Below the pieces are notes generated by a model. It was not told the DNA's origin. It saw only the letters and a list, made by a program, of their open reading frames with translations, and did no database searches. Below, piece by piece: positions 22,101 through 31,064 of a stretch of 64,000 bases of DNA. Source of the DNA: Bacteroidales bacterium. GTDB taxonomy: Bacteria > Bacteroidota > Bacteroidia > Bacteroidales > UBA932. Both the position numbers and the translations under genes were made by a program. The stretch's first letter is position 1. Every line of letters starts with the position of its first letter. The stretch covers positions 1-64,000 of the forward strand of contig JAFQFD010000027.1 of NCBI GenBank assembly GCA_017415715.1. Reading direction: 5' to 3'.

Positions 22101-22209
22101 TTATTATGATGATGTTTTAAAAACCGTGGCCGCCCATGGCCTCGTGAATGGGAGGGGCCCGCCGCAAAGCGGTGGGAGGGATTAAGTTTTTAAAACATTA
22201 TCATAATAA
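22101..22209 (+). repeat. Palindromic element, copy C (between parC and aroK)
   Basis: 24-base arms (22101-22124 and 22186-22209) pair with one G-T and are very AT-rich, unlike the arms of copies A and B. The 61-base core starts CGTGGCCGC. Hairpin 1 is CCCAT...ATGGG and hairpin 2 is CCCGCCGC-AAA-GCGGTGGG, followed by GGGAGGGATT. It fills nearly the whole 128-bp gap between parC and aroK. Confidence 0.88.
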
Positions 22210-22217
22210 TATATTAA

Positions 22218-24932
22218 TTAGAACAGAGTTAATTGTGGATCATCCGGGAGATCGATGTCGATCGGATCCTCGACACCGGTATTGTCAATTTCCCCGGCCT
22301 GATTCTCCGCCTCACTCTCCTCCGGCACAACATCATCCTCCGGCTTATGCAGCGGCTCCACAAACTTCACCGCCTTCACATCCATCGCACTCACCTTCTT
22401 TCCCTTCGCCTGGATACCCTTCTTTGCAATGTACTCCTCCGCATCCACAAGCTCCGGCTCCCTGTGCTCGTGCTTTCCTCCGAAAGTGATCTCGAACTGA
22501 GGATGCTTGTCGTCGCTGAGCTCCACGAGATATGAGCCCTTCGCCTCTGAAATGAAGCTTACGGCAGTGTTGTCGCTCACCTCGAACGAGAATCTCTTCA
22601 CATAGAACGATGCAACCGCCTTGTCATAATAAAGCGCTGTGTATGTCTTGTTTACATCCAGCTTCTCGATCTTGAGGAGATCGCCCTGGTATCTGTTGCT
22701 GAGGTCGAACGATGTAGTGTAATATGTACCGTCGCGGAAGATCGCAAGAATATGGTCGCCAGTGTTGAACTGACCAAGATGCAGACCTCTTCCGTCCTCG
22801 TTGAGTCTCTGGATGTCCTCGTCAAACCAGATGTCCTTGCCGCCGATGGTCGATATGCCCTTCGACTTGAGCTGGATCTTCTGGATCGCATTCTTCGACA
22901 CGAGGTTGCCTCGCGAAGCGCGTCCCTTGATCAGAAGCTGTGAGAAGTCATACTCGTCGATGAGCTTCTTGAGCTTGGCCCTCTGCCTGTAATATATCTT
23001 GACAGTCTCGGCCTCACCGTTATGGTTCACGGTGAACCAGAGGATCTGAGATCCAGGTGTGCCCTGAGTGATGTCATACTCCTTGTCGCGTGTCACACTT
23101 GTGATCGCAAACCTCTTCGCATAGCTGACAGATGACTTTCCGTCGCGATAGATGACATTATAGATGGTTCTCTGGTCGTTTCTGTCGAAGATGCCCACAT
23201 AGAGGATGTCCTTTCCGAAGAACGCCTTCTCGCTCACCTTTGTCACCACGTACTTGCCGTCCTTGTGGATGACGATGATCTCAGAAAGGTCAGAACACTC
23301 GCAGATGAACTCTGCATTGTCCTCCTTCTTGAGCGCGATACCAACGAAGCCTTCTGCCTTGTTTGCATAGAGCTTGGCATTGTTGCTTACCACCTTTGTA
23401 ACAGCGATAGACTCGAATCCTGTGAGCTCTGTGAGCCTTGGATATGCCTTGCCATACTTCTTCTTGAGTCCCTTGAAGTAATTGATGGTGTATTCTGTAA
23501 GGTGGTCCAGATGGTTCTGCACCTCGTCCATCTCGTCCTCGATGCTGCGGAGCTTCTCGTCCACAGCCTTTGTGTCGAACTTCGAGATCTTCCTCACAGG
23601 CTTCTCCACGAGCTTGTCGATGTCCTCGGAAGTGATAGGCCTCTTGAGAAGCCCCTGGTATTTCATCATCTCGTCGAACACCTCCTGCAGCTGTGCCTCC
23701 CATGTCTTGGCGTCACCCTCAAGGATCTTATATACCTTGTTCTCGAAGAATATCTTCTCGAGAGAGCTGTAGTGCCAGTCGTTCTCGAGTTCGTCGAGAC
23801 GGATCTGAAGCTCCTGACCGAGCAGGCTCTTTGTGTGGTCTGTGCTATATTTGAGGATATCCTCTACAGAGAGGAACTGCGGCTTGTGATCCACGATCAC
23901 GCAGGCATTCGGAGAGATCGACACCTCGCAGTCTGTGAAAGCGTAGAGTGCGTCGATGGTCTTGTCCGGCGACACATCATTCGGAAGATGTATCACGATC
24001 TTGGCTGTCGAAGTTGTGAGATCGTCGATCTTCTTGATCTTGATCTTTCCCTTCTCCTTGGCCTTGAGAATGGACTCGATGATGATATGAGTCGTCTTTC
24101 CGAATGGTATCTCGTTGATTGACAGTGTGTTCTTGTCAACTTTCTCGATCTTTGCACGCACCTTTACCACTCCGCCTCGCTGGCCCTTCATATATTTAGA
24201 GCAGTCGGCGTAGCCACCGGTAGGGAAGTCTGGGTACAGCTCGAAAGGCTTGCCCTGCAGATGGGCTACGGCTGCGTCGATGATCTCATTGAAGTTATGA
24301 GGAAGAATCTTTGATGCAAGACCTACGGCAATACCTTCCGCACCCTGTGCAAGCAGCAGAGGGAACTTGATAGGCAGCTCGATAGGCTCCTGGTTTCTTC
24401 CGTCATATGAAGTCATCCAGTTGGTGGTCTTAGGGTTGAACACAACCTCCTTGGCGAACTTGGTGAGGCGCGCCTCGATGTATCGTGGCGCCGCATTGGA
24501 GTCGCCGGTCAGGATGTTACCCCAGTTACCCTGGCAGTCGATGAGATAGTTCTTCTGTCCCAGCTGCACGAGAGCTCCAAGGATGGACTGGTCTCCGTGT
24601 GGGTGGTACTGCATCGCCTGTCCGACGATGTTCGCCACCTTTGTATAACGGCCGTCGTCAATCCTCCACATGGCGTGGAGCACACGCCTCTGCACAGGCT
24701 TCATTCCGTCAACGATGTGCGGAACGGCCCTATACAGGATGACATAAGACGAGTAGTCCAGGAACCAGTCCTTGAACATACCCGACAGCTTGAATTTACG
24801 GCTGTTCTCTCCAAGCAGCTTGTCGAACTTGCCCGGAGCCATCTCTACCACCGCCTCGTCCTCTGTCTCGTTCTGACCATCTTCAGGAAGCTCTACATCC
24901 TCGATCGGAAGGTCCTTGTCCTCAATGCTCAT
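22218..24932 (-). CDS. parC: DNA topoisomerase IV subunit A (gyrase A family)
   Basis: A 904-residue type IIA topoisomerase A subunit. After an acidic N-terminal extension (residues 1 to about 35) comes the winged-helix/tower domain, with the DNA-cleaving tyrosine at residue 151 in AAPRYIEARL and the quinolone-region helix YHPHGDQSILGALVQL (about 109-124). The C-terminal beta-pinwheel has degenerate blades and lacks a clear GyrA box (QRRGGKG), so I call it ParC rather than GyrA. The C-terminal tail is acidic and disordered (EEENQAGEIDNTGVED type). It is followed by era upstream on the same strand. Confidence 0.9.
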   Translation of the reverse strand: MSIEDKDLPIEDVELPEDGQNETEDEAVVEMAPGKFDKLLGENSRKFKLSGMFKDWFLDYSSYVILYRAVPHIVDGMKPVQRRVLHAMWRIDDGRYTKVANIVGQAMQYHPHGDQSILGALVQLGQKNYLIDCQGNWGNILTGDSNAAPRYIEARLTKFAKEVVFNPKTTNWMTSYDGRNQEPIELPIKFPLLLAQGAEGIAVGLASKILPHNFNEIIDAAVAHLQGKPFELYPDFPTGGYADCSKYMKGQRGGVVKVRAKIEKVDKNTLSINEIPFGKTTHIIIESILKAKEKGKIKIKKIDDLTTSTAKIVIHLPNDVSPDKTIDALYAFTDCEVSISPNACVIVDHKPQFLSVEDILKYSTDHTKSLLGQELQIRLDELENDWHYSSLEKIFFENKVYKILEGDAKTWEAQLQEVFDEMMKYQGLLKRPITSEDIDKLVEKPVRKISKFDTKAVDEKLRSIEDEMDEVQNHLDHLTEYTINYFKGLKKKYGKAYPRLTELTGFESIAVTKVVSNNAKLYANKAEGFVGIALKKEDNAEFICECSDLSEIIVIHKDGKYVVTKVSEKAFFGKDILYVGIFDRNDQRTIYNVIYRDGKSSVSYAKRFAITSVTRDKEYDITQGTPGSQILWFTVNHNGEAETVKIYYRQRAKLKKLIDEYDFSQLLIKGRASRGNLVSKNAIQKIQLKSKGISTIGGKDIWFDEDIQRLNEDGRGLHLGQFNTGDHILAIFRDGTYYTTSFDLSNRYQGDLLKIEKLDVNKTYTALYYDKAVASFYVKRFSFEVSDNTAVSFISEAKGSYLVELSDDKHPQFEITFGGKHEHREPELVDAEEYIAKKGIQAKGKKVSAMDVKAVKFVEPLHKPEDDVVPEESEAENQAGEIDNTGVEDPIDIDLPDDPQLTLF

Positions 24933-24947
24933 ATCTGTTTACAGCTT

Positions 24948-25844
24948 TTAATATTCGTAACCGAACTTTCTAAGTTCCTTCTTGCTTTCCCTCCAGTCAG
25001 GATCCACCTTGACATAGAGGCTGAGGAAGACCTTCTTCTGGAAGAAGTCTTCCATGTCGATACGCGCCTGGGTACCGACCTTCTTGAGTGACTGTCCGCC
25101 CTTGCCTATGATGATGCCCTTCTGGGTGTCGCGCATCACATAGATCACGGCGCTGATGTCATATCTCTCCGCGCCTTCCTTGAACTCTTCCACAACCACC
25201 TCGCAGCTGTATGGAATCTCCTCCTTGTAGTTGAGGAAGATCTTTTCGCGTACGATCTCGGATGCGAAGAAGCGGAGGTTCTTGTCTGTGAACACGTCCT
25301 TGTCATACCATGCCGGTGCGACAGGCAGGTTCTCCACGATTGCGTCGAAGATGTTCTCAAGATTGAACTTCTCCTGCGCAGATGCAGGGAAGATGATCGC
25401 CTTGGGAAGCTGTTCCTTCCACCATGCCATGAGCTCGAGCACCTGATCCTGCGAGCTGATGTCGATCTTGTTGATCACAAGAATGACTGGGCAGTCGATC
25501 TTCTGGAGCTTTGCGATGTATTCCTCGTTCTTGTCGCCCTTCTCCACGGTGTCAGTCACATAGAGAATGATGTCGGCGTCACCTATCGCGGTGTCCACGA
25601 AGTTCATCATGCTCTGCTGCAGTCTGTAGTTAGGCTTGAGGATGCCCGGAGTGTCGGAGTATACGATCTGATAGTCGTCTCCGTTCACGATGCCCATGAT
25701 CCTGTGCCTTGTGGTCTGGGCCTTTGCCGTAACGATGGAAAGCTTCTCTCCTACGAGGGCATTCATAAGCGTGGATTTGCCAACATTCGGGTTACCGATG
25801 ATGTTGACAAATCCGGCGCGATGTCTTTTGGTCTGTTCTCCCAT
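24948..25844 (-). CDS. era: Ribosome-assembly GTPase Era
   Basis: A 298-residue Era, a GTPase needed for 30S maturation through binding of the 16S rRNA 3' end. The P-loop GNPNVGKST is at residues 17-25, then DTPGI (G3) and NKID (G4), and a C-terminal KH domain with GKGGQSLKKVG. A GTG codon two triplets upstream (25850) extends the frame, but the ATG at 25844 fits the family better. It lies 9 bases after the pseudouridine synthase gene and 15 before parC. Confidence 0.97.
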   Translation of the reverse strand: MGEQTKRHRAGFVNIIGNPNVGKSTLMNALVGEKLSIVTAKAQTTRHRIMGIVNGDDYQIVYSDTPGILKPNYRLQQSMMNFVDTAIGDADIILYVTDTVEKGDKNEEYIAKLQKIDCPVILVINKIDISSQDQVLELMAWWKEQLPKAIIFPASAQEKFNLENIFDAIVENLPVAPAWYDKDVFTDKNLRFFASEIVREKIFLNYKEEIPYSCEVVVEEFKEGAERYDISAVIYVMRDTQKGIIIGKGGQSLKKVGTQARIDMEDFFQKKVFLSLYVKVDPDWRESKKELRKFGYEY

Positions 25845-25853
25845 TATCACCTA

Positions 25854-27158
25854 TTATAAGTATGCACCCATCCTGAGAAGGTTGATCTCGCCCTCGGAGA
25901 GGAATCTCCATTCGCCTCTCTTGAGACCCTTCTTGGTAAGACCTGCGAAGTATACTCTGTCGAGCGCCTTCACCTCGTATCCGAGGGATTCGAAGATCCT
26001 TCTTACGATGCGGTTCTTTCCCGAGTGGATCTCGATGCCGAGCTTGCGGTGGTCGTCCTCCTCGATGTACTCGAGTTCGTCAGCGGCGATGACGCCGTCT
26101 GAAAGCTCTACTCCTGCGAGGATCTTCTCGAAGTCCTCCTGCTTGAGCTTGCTGTCGAGCGATACCTGATATATCTTCTTCTTGTCGTATGACGGATGTG
26201 TGAGCTTCTCTGCGATTTCACCGTCGTTTGTGAACATGAGCACACCTGTGGTGTTCTTGTCAAGACGACCTACAGGGAACACTCTTGTAGGGCATCCCTT
26301 GAGGAGGTCCATGACGGTCTTGTCTGCGTGAGGATCGCTTGCAGTGGTGACAAATCCCTTAGGCTTGTTCATCACGATGTATACCTTTGCCTCGCCCTTG
26401 AGTCTCTCGCCGTTGAACCTTACGTCGTCAGTAGCTATGTTGATCTTGGTTCCGAGCTCAGTGACTACCTCTCCGTTGACAGTAACCACTCCGGCAAGGA
26501 TGAAGTTGTCGGCCTCTCTTCTAGAGCATACGCCAGAGTTGGCGATGAACTTGTTGAGACGGACCACCTCCTTGATAGGAGCCATTACCATATCGTTGTC
26601 TGAATGTACGTCAGAGTCTACCTGAGGCCTTCTGCTGATCATCTTTCCGATGCCGCTCTCATCTTCGTTGCGGAAGTAGTTGAAGTCCTTTCTTGCGCCA
26701 GGTCTTCTTGCTCCGTTGCCTCTTCTTTCTGTCCTGTCACCATAAGGACGTCTCTCTGAACGCTCTCCGTAAGGGCGTCTCTCCGAACGCTCGCCGTATG
26801 GTCTTCTCTCGGTGCGGTCACCGTATGAACGTCTTTCGCCGCGCTCAGTGCGCTCGCCATAAGGCCTTCTTTCTGCGCGCTCACCATGAGGTCTTCTCTC
26901 TGAACGCTCGCCATATGGACGTCTCTCCGGACGCTCTCCTCCGTATGTCCTTCTTTCAGGACGGTCTCCGTAGGTGCGTCTCTCCGGACGGTCACCACCA
27001 TAAGTCCTTCTTTCAGTGCGGTCTCCTGATGCGCTTCTTTCTCCGATGCGCGGTCTTCTCGGACGATCGCCTGACGGTCTTCTGTCTGAATCTCTTCTTG
27101 TGCCATAATCTCTACGGCCATCTCTGCGGCCATTGCCGCCTCTTCTGTTGTCTTCCAT
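25854..27158 (-). CDS. rRNA pseudouridine synthase (RluB/RsuA family) with a long Arg-rich N-terminal tail
   Basis: 434 residues from the chosen start. The C-terminal half is a standard RsuA/RluB-type enzyme: an S4 domain (VRLNKFIANSGVCSRREADNFI) and the catalytic segment GRLDKNTTGVLMFTNDG with its aspartate, followed by KIYQV and GKNRIVRRIFESLGYEV. It converts a uridine in rRNA to pseudouridine. The N-terminal ~165 residues are a low-complexity array of ERRPYGERS-type octapeptides, probably a disordered RNA-binding tail. In-frame ATGs exist at 27209 and 27179; I prefer 27158 (MEDNRRGG), which is preceded by an A-rich run. Confidence 0.88.
   Translation of the reverse strand: MEDNRRGGNGRRDGRRDYGTRRDSDRRPSGDRPRRPRIGERSASGDRTERRTYGGDRPERRTYGDRPERRTYGGERPERRPYGERSERRPHGERAERRPYGERTERGERRSYGDRTERRPYGERSERRPYGERSERRPYGDRTERRGNGARRPGARKDFNYFRNEDESGIGKMISRRPQVDSDVHSDNDMVMAPIKEVVRLNKFIANSGVCSRREADNFILAGVVTVNGEVVTELGTKINIATDDVRFNGERLKGEAKVYIVMNKPKGFVTTASDPHADKTVMDLLKGCPTRVFPVGRLDKNTTGVLMFTNDGEIAEKLTHPSYDKKKIYQVSLDSKLKQEDFEKILAGVELSDGVIAADELEYIEEDDHRKLGIEIHSGKNRIVRRIFESLGYEVKALDRVYFAGLTKKGLKRGEWRFLSEGEINLLRMGAYL
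26725..27075 (-). repeat. Degenerate 24-bp coding repeats (ERRxYGER array)
   Basis: About a dozen imperfect tandem units of eight codons encode (E/D)R-x-E-R-R-x-(Y/H)-G in the N-terminal tail of the pseudouridine synthase. The units vary in codon use, so the array is old or under protein-level selection rather than a fresh expansion. Confidence 0.8.
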
Positions 27159-27239
27159 TTTTATTTCGCCTCTCGGCATTTTTAAAGTGTTAATATATTC
27201 CTGGCTCACGCCAGCTTATCTGTATCCGGTCAAACCGGC

Positions 27240-28025
27240 TTATCTCAATCTGAATATGTATGTAATTGTGCCTTCCTGCAGGGCCGGCGCATTGGCGTCC
27301 ATATTGAAATTGGCGCCCATCGCCGCCTTGTATGCCGCCTGCCAAAGTGACTTGTCAGTGGCTGTGGTTCCTTCTACTCCGGCCTGGGCCTTGGTCACGG
27401 TTCCGTACTGGTCCACCCATATCTTTACAACAACCTTACCTGAAGCCTGCACTCCGTATGATGGTCTAGGAAGAGTTCCGTTGACGCTTCTGCCCACGAG
27501 TCTTGCGTTCGGCTCACCGGCAGTCTCTCCGGTCTTGGTGTTGCCCGAAGCGTGTCCTGCCTTGAGCGCTTCGCTCGGCTCTCGCGAAGTCTGCGGAGCG
27601 AGGGTGTCCTTCTGCGTGTTGTTGTCTGCCGCCGAGAACAAGGCTCTCCTGTCTATCGGCTTCTCGCGTACCGGCTCCGGTGTCTCCACATCTCCGAAAT
27701 CATCAACTGTCGACTCCGGCGCCTCGTTTGCCTTGCTGCCCTCGAGCGGCGCCTCCGACTGCTGCACTAGGTTTATAGGCTTTGAAGGGTCCGGCTGCTC
27801 GACCTGAGGTCTCGAGCCGTTCCATGTCTGTCGAGGCTTTTCTATCTCAGGCTCGCTGAAGTCTATGACTATCGGAGTCCTTTCCGGTGGCGGAGGGTCA
27901 AGGTATGTGAAACCTGTGACAAAGAAACAGGCTACCAGGACAATATGCACGGCAACCGTCAGGATGCCGCCTGACACCCTTGACAGTTTCTCCTGCTTTT
28001 CGCGTTCCTGCCTGTACTTTTCCAT
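27240..28025 (-). CDS. tonB: Energy transducer TonB
   Basis: A 261-residue TonB. It has a short cytoplasmic N-terminus, one membrane anchor (about residues 22-42, LTVAVHIVLVACFFVTGFTYL), a Pro/Glu-rich periplasmic linker and the C-terminal TonB domain (SYGVQASGKVVVKIWVDQYGTVTKAQA...YIFRLR). It transmits the ExbB-ExbD proton-motive energy to outer-membrane SusC/TonB-dependent receptors, of which two are encoded in this window. It follows exbB and exbD on the same strand. Confidence 0.93.
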   Translation of the reverse strand: MEKYRQEREKQEKLSRVSGGILTVAVHIVLVACFFVTGFTYLDPPPPERTPIVIDFSEPEIEKPRQTWNGSRPQVEQPDPSKPINLVQQSEAPLEGSKANEAPESTVDDFGDVETPEPVREKPIDRRALFSAADNNTQKDTLAPQTSREPSEALKAGHASGNTKTGETAGEPNARLVGRSVNGTLPRPSYGVQASGKVVVKIWVDQYGTVTKAQAGVEGTTATDKSLWQAAYKAAMGANFNMDANAPALQEGTITYIFRLR

Positions 28026-28029
28026 AATC

Positions 28030-28443
28030 CTATTCCGGCGAAGTCGCCATTATCACCTTGTAGTGGTTTCTCTTTGCTATGTTCATCACCTGCACCACTT
28101 CCTTGATCGGAACCGTCTCGTCTGCATAGATCGAGAAGGTAGGGTCTTCCTCCTGCTGGAGAAGGCCTACGAGCGCATCCTCGACTTCGCTGAAGTCTAT
28201 CGGCTGCTTCTCTCCGTTGATATGGTAGGTGAAGGTCTCTGTATCCTGCCAATGCTTGATCGATACGCTCACAGTCGCCTTTGCCGAAACCTGTCCTGTG
28301 CTCTTTGGGAGCAGGAGCTTGAGGGCGTTCGGGTTCACGAGCGTCGATGTCACAAGGAAGAAGATCAGAAGCAGGAACACGATGTCGGTCATCGACGACA
28401 TCGAGAATCCTGAATCCACCTTTGTTGTTCTCTTGATTGCCAT
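28030..28443 (-). CDS. exbD: Biopolymer transport protein ExbD
   Basis: A 137-residue ExbD/TolR-family protein. The single membrane span (MSSMTDIVFLLLIFFLVTSTLV, about residues 15-36) contains the conserved aspartate of the proton path (Asp20). The periplasmic domain follows (FSIYADETVPIKEVVQVMNIAKRNHYKVIMAT). It forms the energising motor with ExbB. The gene is 4 bases upstream of tonB and 24 bases downstream of exbB. Confidence 0.95.
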   Translation of the reverse strand: MAIKRTTKVDSGFSMSSMTDIVFLLLIFFLVTSTLVNPNALKLLLPKSTGQVSAKATVSVSIKHWQDTETFTYHINGEKQPIDFSEVEDALVGLLQQEEDPTFSIYADETVPIKEVVQVMNIAKRNHYKVIMATSPE

Positions 28444-28467
28444 TTCTTACTCTGTTTTCCCGGTTCC

Positions 28468-29169
28468 TTATTCTCCCGCAGGCTCGTGGAGCATGTCGAT
28501 GAACTCGATTGTCGTGCTCTCCATCTTGAACACGAGGTTCGAGATCTGCGAAGTGAGATAGTTGTATCCGAAGTATGCGATGATACCTACAAAAAGTCCG
28601 CCTACGGTTGTCACCATCGCCTCGTAGATGCCTCCTGAGAGGAGGGAGATGTCGATGTTGTTGCCTGCGGTGGACATTCTGAAGAACGCCTGGATCATAC
28701 CGGTCACGGTGCCGAGGAATCCGATCATCGGAGCACCTCCGGCTATGGTTGCAAGCATTGGAAGACCCTTCTCAAGTCTCGCCACCTCTACATTGCCCAT
28801 GTTCTCGACTGCAGTCTGGATGTCCTGGAGAGGTCTTCCGATCCTCTCGATGCCCTTCTCGACGAGTCTTGCGATAGGTGAATCATATTTCTGGCAGAGG
28901 TCTGTCGCAGTCTTGATCTTGCCGTCATGGATGAGGTCGCGGATGTCCTTCATGAAGTGCTTGTCGATCTGTCCTGCCTTGTGGATCATCCACCACTTGT
29001 TGCCGAAGATGTATATCGCCATCACTGAGAGGATGAGAAGCACGATCATGAGCCATCCGCCCGCTGTCGCGAGGTCGATGAGGCTGAGTGTCTCCTCCTT
29101 GACTACAGGCTCAGCAGCCTGTGAAAGTGCCGTTGTGTCAACGGCTGCCTGCATAATGTTGAAAAGCAT
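28468..29169 (-). CDS. exbB: MotA/TolQ/ExbB proton channel family protein
   Basis: A 233-residue ExbB with three predicted membrane spans (about residues 34-54, 133-155 and 170-195). The signature ATIAGGAPMIGFLGTVTGMIQAFFRM is at about 135-162. With ExbD it converts the proton gradient into motion for TonB. It is the first gene of exbB-exbD-tonB and is preceded by a TATTTTTG element on the minus strand (29195-29202). Confidence 0.95.
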   Translation of the reverse strand: MLFNIMQAAVDTTALSQAAEPVVKEETLSLIDLATAGGWLMIVLLILSVMAIYIFGNKWWMIHKAGQIDKHFMKDIRDLIHDGKIKTATDLCQKYDSPIARLVEKGIERIGRPLQDIQTAVENMGNVEVARLEKGLPMLATIAGGAPMIGFLGTVTGMIQAFFRMSTAGNNIDISLLSGGIYEAMVTTVGGLFVGIIAYFGYNYLTSQISNLVFKMESTTIEFIDMLHEPAGE

Positions 29170-29194
29170 AATTATAGTTGTCTGTTAAATCGTG

Positions 29195-29202
29195 CAAAAA
29201 TA
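29195..29202 (-). promoter_or_regulatory. Bacteroides-type -7 element for exbB-exbD-tonB
   Basis: TATTTTTG on the minus strand fits TAnnTTTG, 25 bases before the exbB ATG. The -33 element is unclear. Confidence 0.45.
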
Positions 29203-29227
29203 GTCAAAAAATCGCGAATAGGGAAAT

Positions 29228-30004
29228 TTATTTGTATGATGCACCGCAGAAAAACAGTGCTTTTCCCGGAACTGATGTCCCTGCGTCGGAACGTGTGCCT
29301 CCGGCGATGAGTTCCGCAATCCACTCCGGCTCCTTTTTCCCCCTTCCGACTTCGATGAGAGAGCCTACGATGGCGCGTACCATGTTGCGCAGAAAGCGGT
29401 TGGCCTTAACTCTGAAGACTATGTAGTCACCGTCCTGGAATTCCGCTCCCATGAGCTCGCAATGAGTCGGCCTGTAAGTGCTCCAGCCTGCCTCCGTAAT
29501 CGTACAGATCGAGGTCGTGTTGTTGCCTCCCGTCTTCTCGAAACAGCTGAAGTCGTGTTCGCCGAGAAGATGTTCGGCCGCCTCGTTCATCTTGTTGATG
29601 TCCAATGGGTAACGCATCCTGTATGAGAATTTCTCGCAGAACGGGTCTTTCCTGAAATGGATGAAATAGCAGTATTCTCTGGAGCGTGCATCGAATCTTG
29701 CATGAAAGTCGTCTCCGACTCTCGAAACTTCGTGGACCGCAATTTCGCGAGGCAGGATGGCATTTAATTTGTAGCAAAGTTGCTCCGCATTCATGCTGAC
29801 TTCGTCAGGAGTCTCGAAGTGGGCGATGTAATTTATCGCATTCACCTCAGTATCAGTGCGTCCGGCTCCGGTTACGGAAACCTGGGTGCCGAGCAGAGTG
29901 GACAGGGCGCTTTCTATTTCGCCCTGAACGGTCTTTGCGTTGTTCTGTATCTGCCATCCGCAGAACGCGCTGCCGTCATATGACAGCCTGATTTTGTGTC
30001 GCAT
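29228..30004 (-). CDS. truA: tRNA pseudouridine(38-40) synthase TruA
   Basis: A 258-residue TruA, which modifies uridines 38-40 in the tRNA anticodon stem. The catalytic aspartate is Asp51 in GAGRTDTEVNA, with LSYDGSAFCGWQIQ at the start and the C-terminal FLRNMVRAIVGSLIEVGRGK. The length is typical. It is divergent from the moxR-bat operon and ends 58 bases before exbB. Confidence 0.97.
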   Translation of the reverse strand: MRHKIRLSYDGSAFCGWQIQNNAKTVQGEIESALSTLLGTQVSVTGAGRTDTEVNAINYIAHFETPDEVSMNAEQLCYKLNAILPREIAVHEVSRVGDDFHARFDARSREYCYFIHFRKDPFCEKFSYRMRYPLDINKMNEAAEHLLGEHDFSCFEKTGGNNTTSICTITEAGWSTYRPTHCELMGAEFQDGDYIVFRVKANRFLRNMVRAIVGSLIEVGRGKKEPEWIAELIAGGTRSDAGTSVPGKALFFCGASYK

Positions 30005-30019
30005 ATTGCAAAAAATGAG

Positions 30020-30027
30020 TAAATTTG
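30020..30027 (+). promoter_or_regulatory. Bacteroides-type promoter for the moxR-bat operon
   Basis: TAAATTTG at 30020-30027 matches TAnnTTTG, and a TTTG at 29994-29997 lies 22 bases upstream as a possible -33 element. The moxR ATG is 36 bases downstream. Confidence 0.5.
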
Positions 30028-30062
30028 TAGTTTAAAGTGCAAAAATATCAAAAATCATATTT

Positions 30063-31055
30063 ATGGAGAGCATAAACATCAAAGAATTGAATGACCGCAT
30101 CCAGAGGGAGAGCTCCTTCGTGGACATCCTGACAATGGAGATGAACAAGGTCATCGTCGGACAGAAGCATCTGGTGGAGAATCTCCTCATCGGCCTTCTC
30201 GCCAACGGACACATCCTTCTCGAGGGAGTTCCGGGCCTGGCGAAGACCCTGGCGATCAACACCCTCTCGCAGGCTGTCGACTCAAAGTTCAGCCGCATAC
30301 AGTTTACTCCGGACCTTCTTCCAGCGGACGTTCTCGGTACTCTGATCTACTCGCAGAAGACTGAGCAGTTCCAGATAAAGAAAGGCCCGGTTTTCGCTAA
30401 TTTCGTCCTGGCCGACGAGATCAACCGTTCGCCTGCAAAGGTGCAGTCGGCGCTTCTCGAGGCCATGCAGGAGCGTCAGGTGACAATCGGCGAGGAGACA
30501 TTCAAGCTTCCGGAGCCGTTCCTGGTGATGGCGACCCAGAACCCGATAGAGCAGGAGGGAACATATCCGCTCCCTGAAGCGCAGCTCGACCGTTTCATGC
30601 TCAAGGTCGTGGTTACTTATCCGAAGAAGGAGGAGGAACGCCAGATCATCCGCATGAACAACAGCGGACAGTTCCCTAAGGCTCAGCCGGTTGTGAATCC
30701 GCAGGATATAGTAAGGGCTCGCGAGGTTGTCAAGGATGTGTACATGGATGAGAAGATCGAGAGGTATATCGTCGACATCGTATATGCGACAAGAACTCCT
30801 CAGGACTATGGTCTGGGAAACATCGCGAACTTCATCTCATACGGAGCTTCGCCACGTGCAAGCATCTCGCTTGCGATGGCTTCCAAGGCATATGCGTTCA
30901 TCAAGAGAAGGGGATATGTCATTCCTGAGGATGTGCGTGCGGTATGCTACGAAGTGCTTCGCCACAGGATCGGCCTTACATATGAGGCTGAGGCAGAGAA
31001 CATGACCACAGACCAGATCATTTCTGAAATCATCAACGCTGTTGAGGTTCCATAA
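30063..31055 (+). CDS. moxR: MoxR-family AAA+ ATPase
   Basis: A 330-residue MoxR ATPase. Walker A GVPGLAKT is at residues 55-62, Walker B LADEINR near 118, the sensor region MATQNPIEQEGTYPLPEAQLDRFMLK near 165-190, and a C-terminal lid domain. MoxR proteins act as chaperones with VWA-domain partners; three VWA/DUF58 genes follow. It is the first gene of the Bat operon, 9 bases from the DUF58 gene. Confidence 0.95.
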   Translation: MESINIKELNDRIQRESSFVDILTMEMNKVIVGQKHLVENLLIGLLANGHILLEGVPGLAKTLAINTLSQAVDSKFSRIQFTPDLLPADVLGTLIYSQKTEQFQIKKGPVFANFVLADEINRSPAKVQSALLEAMQERQVTIGEETFKLPEPFLVMATQNPIEQEGTYPLPEAQLDRFMLKVVVTYPKKEEERQIIRMNNSGQFPKAQPVVNPQDIVRAREVVKDVYMDEKIERYIVDIVYATRTPQDYGLGNIANFISYGASPRASISLAMASKAYAFIKRRGYVIPEDVRAVCYEVLRHRIGLTYEAEAENMTTDQIISEIINAVEVP

Positions 31056-31064
31056 ACCATCATT

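Noticed and set aside
22101-22209. Copy C as an ordinary terminator for parC
   Set aside because: There is no T-run placed after a GC stem, the outer stem is AT-rich, and its core matches the copies found inside genes.
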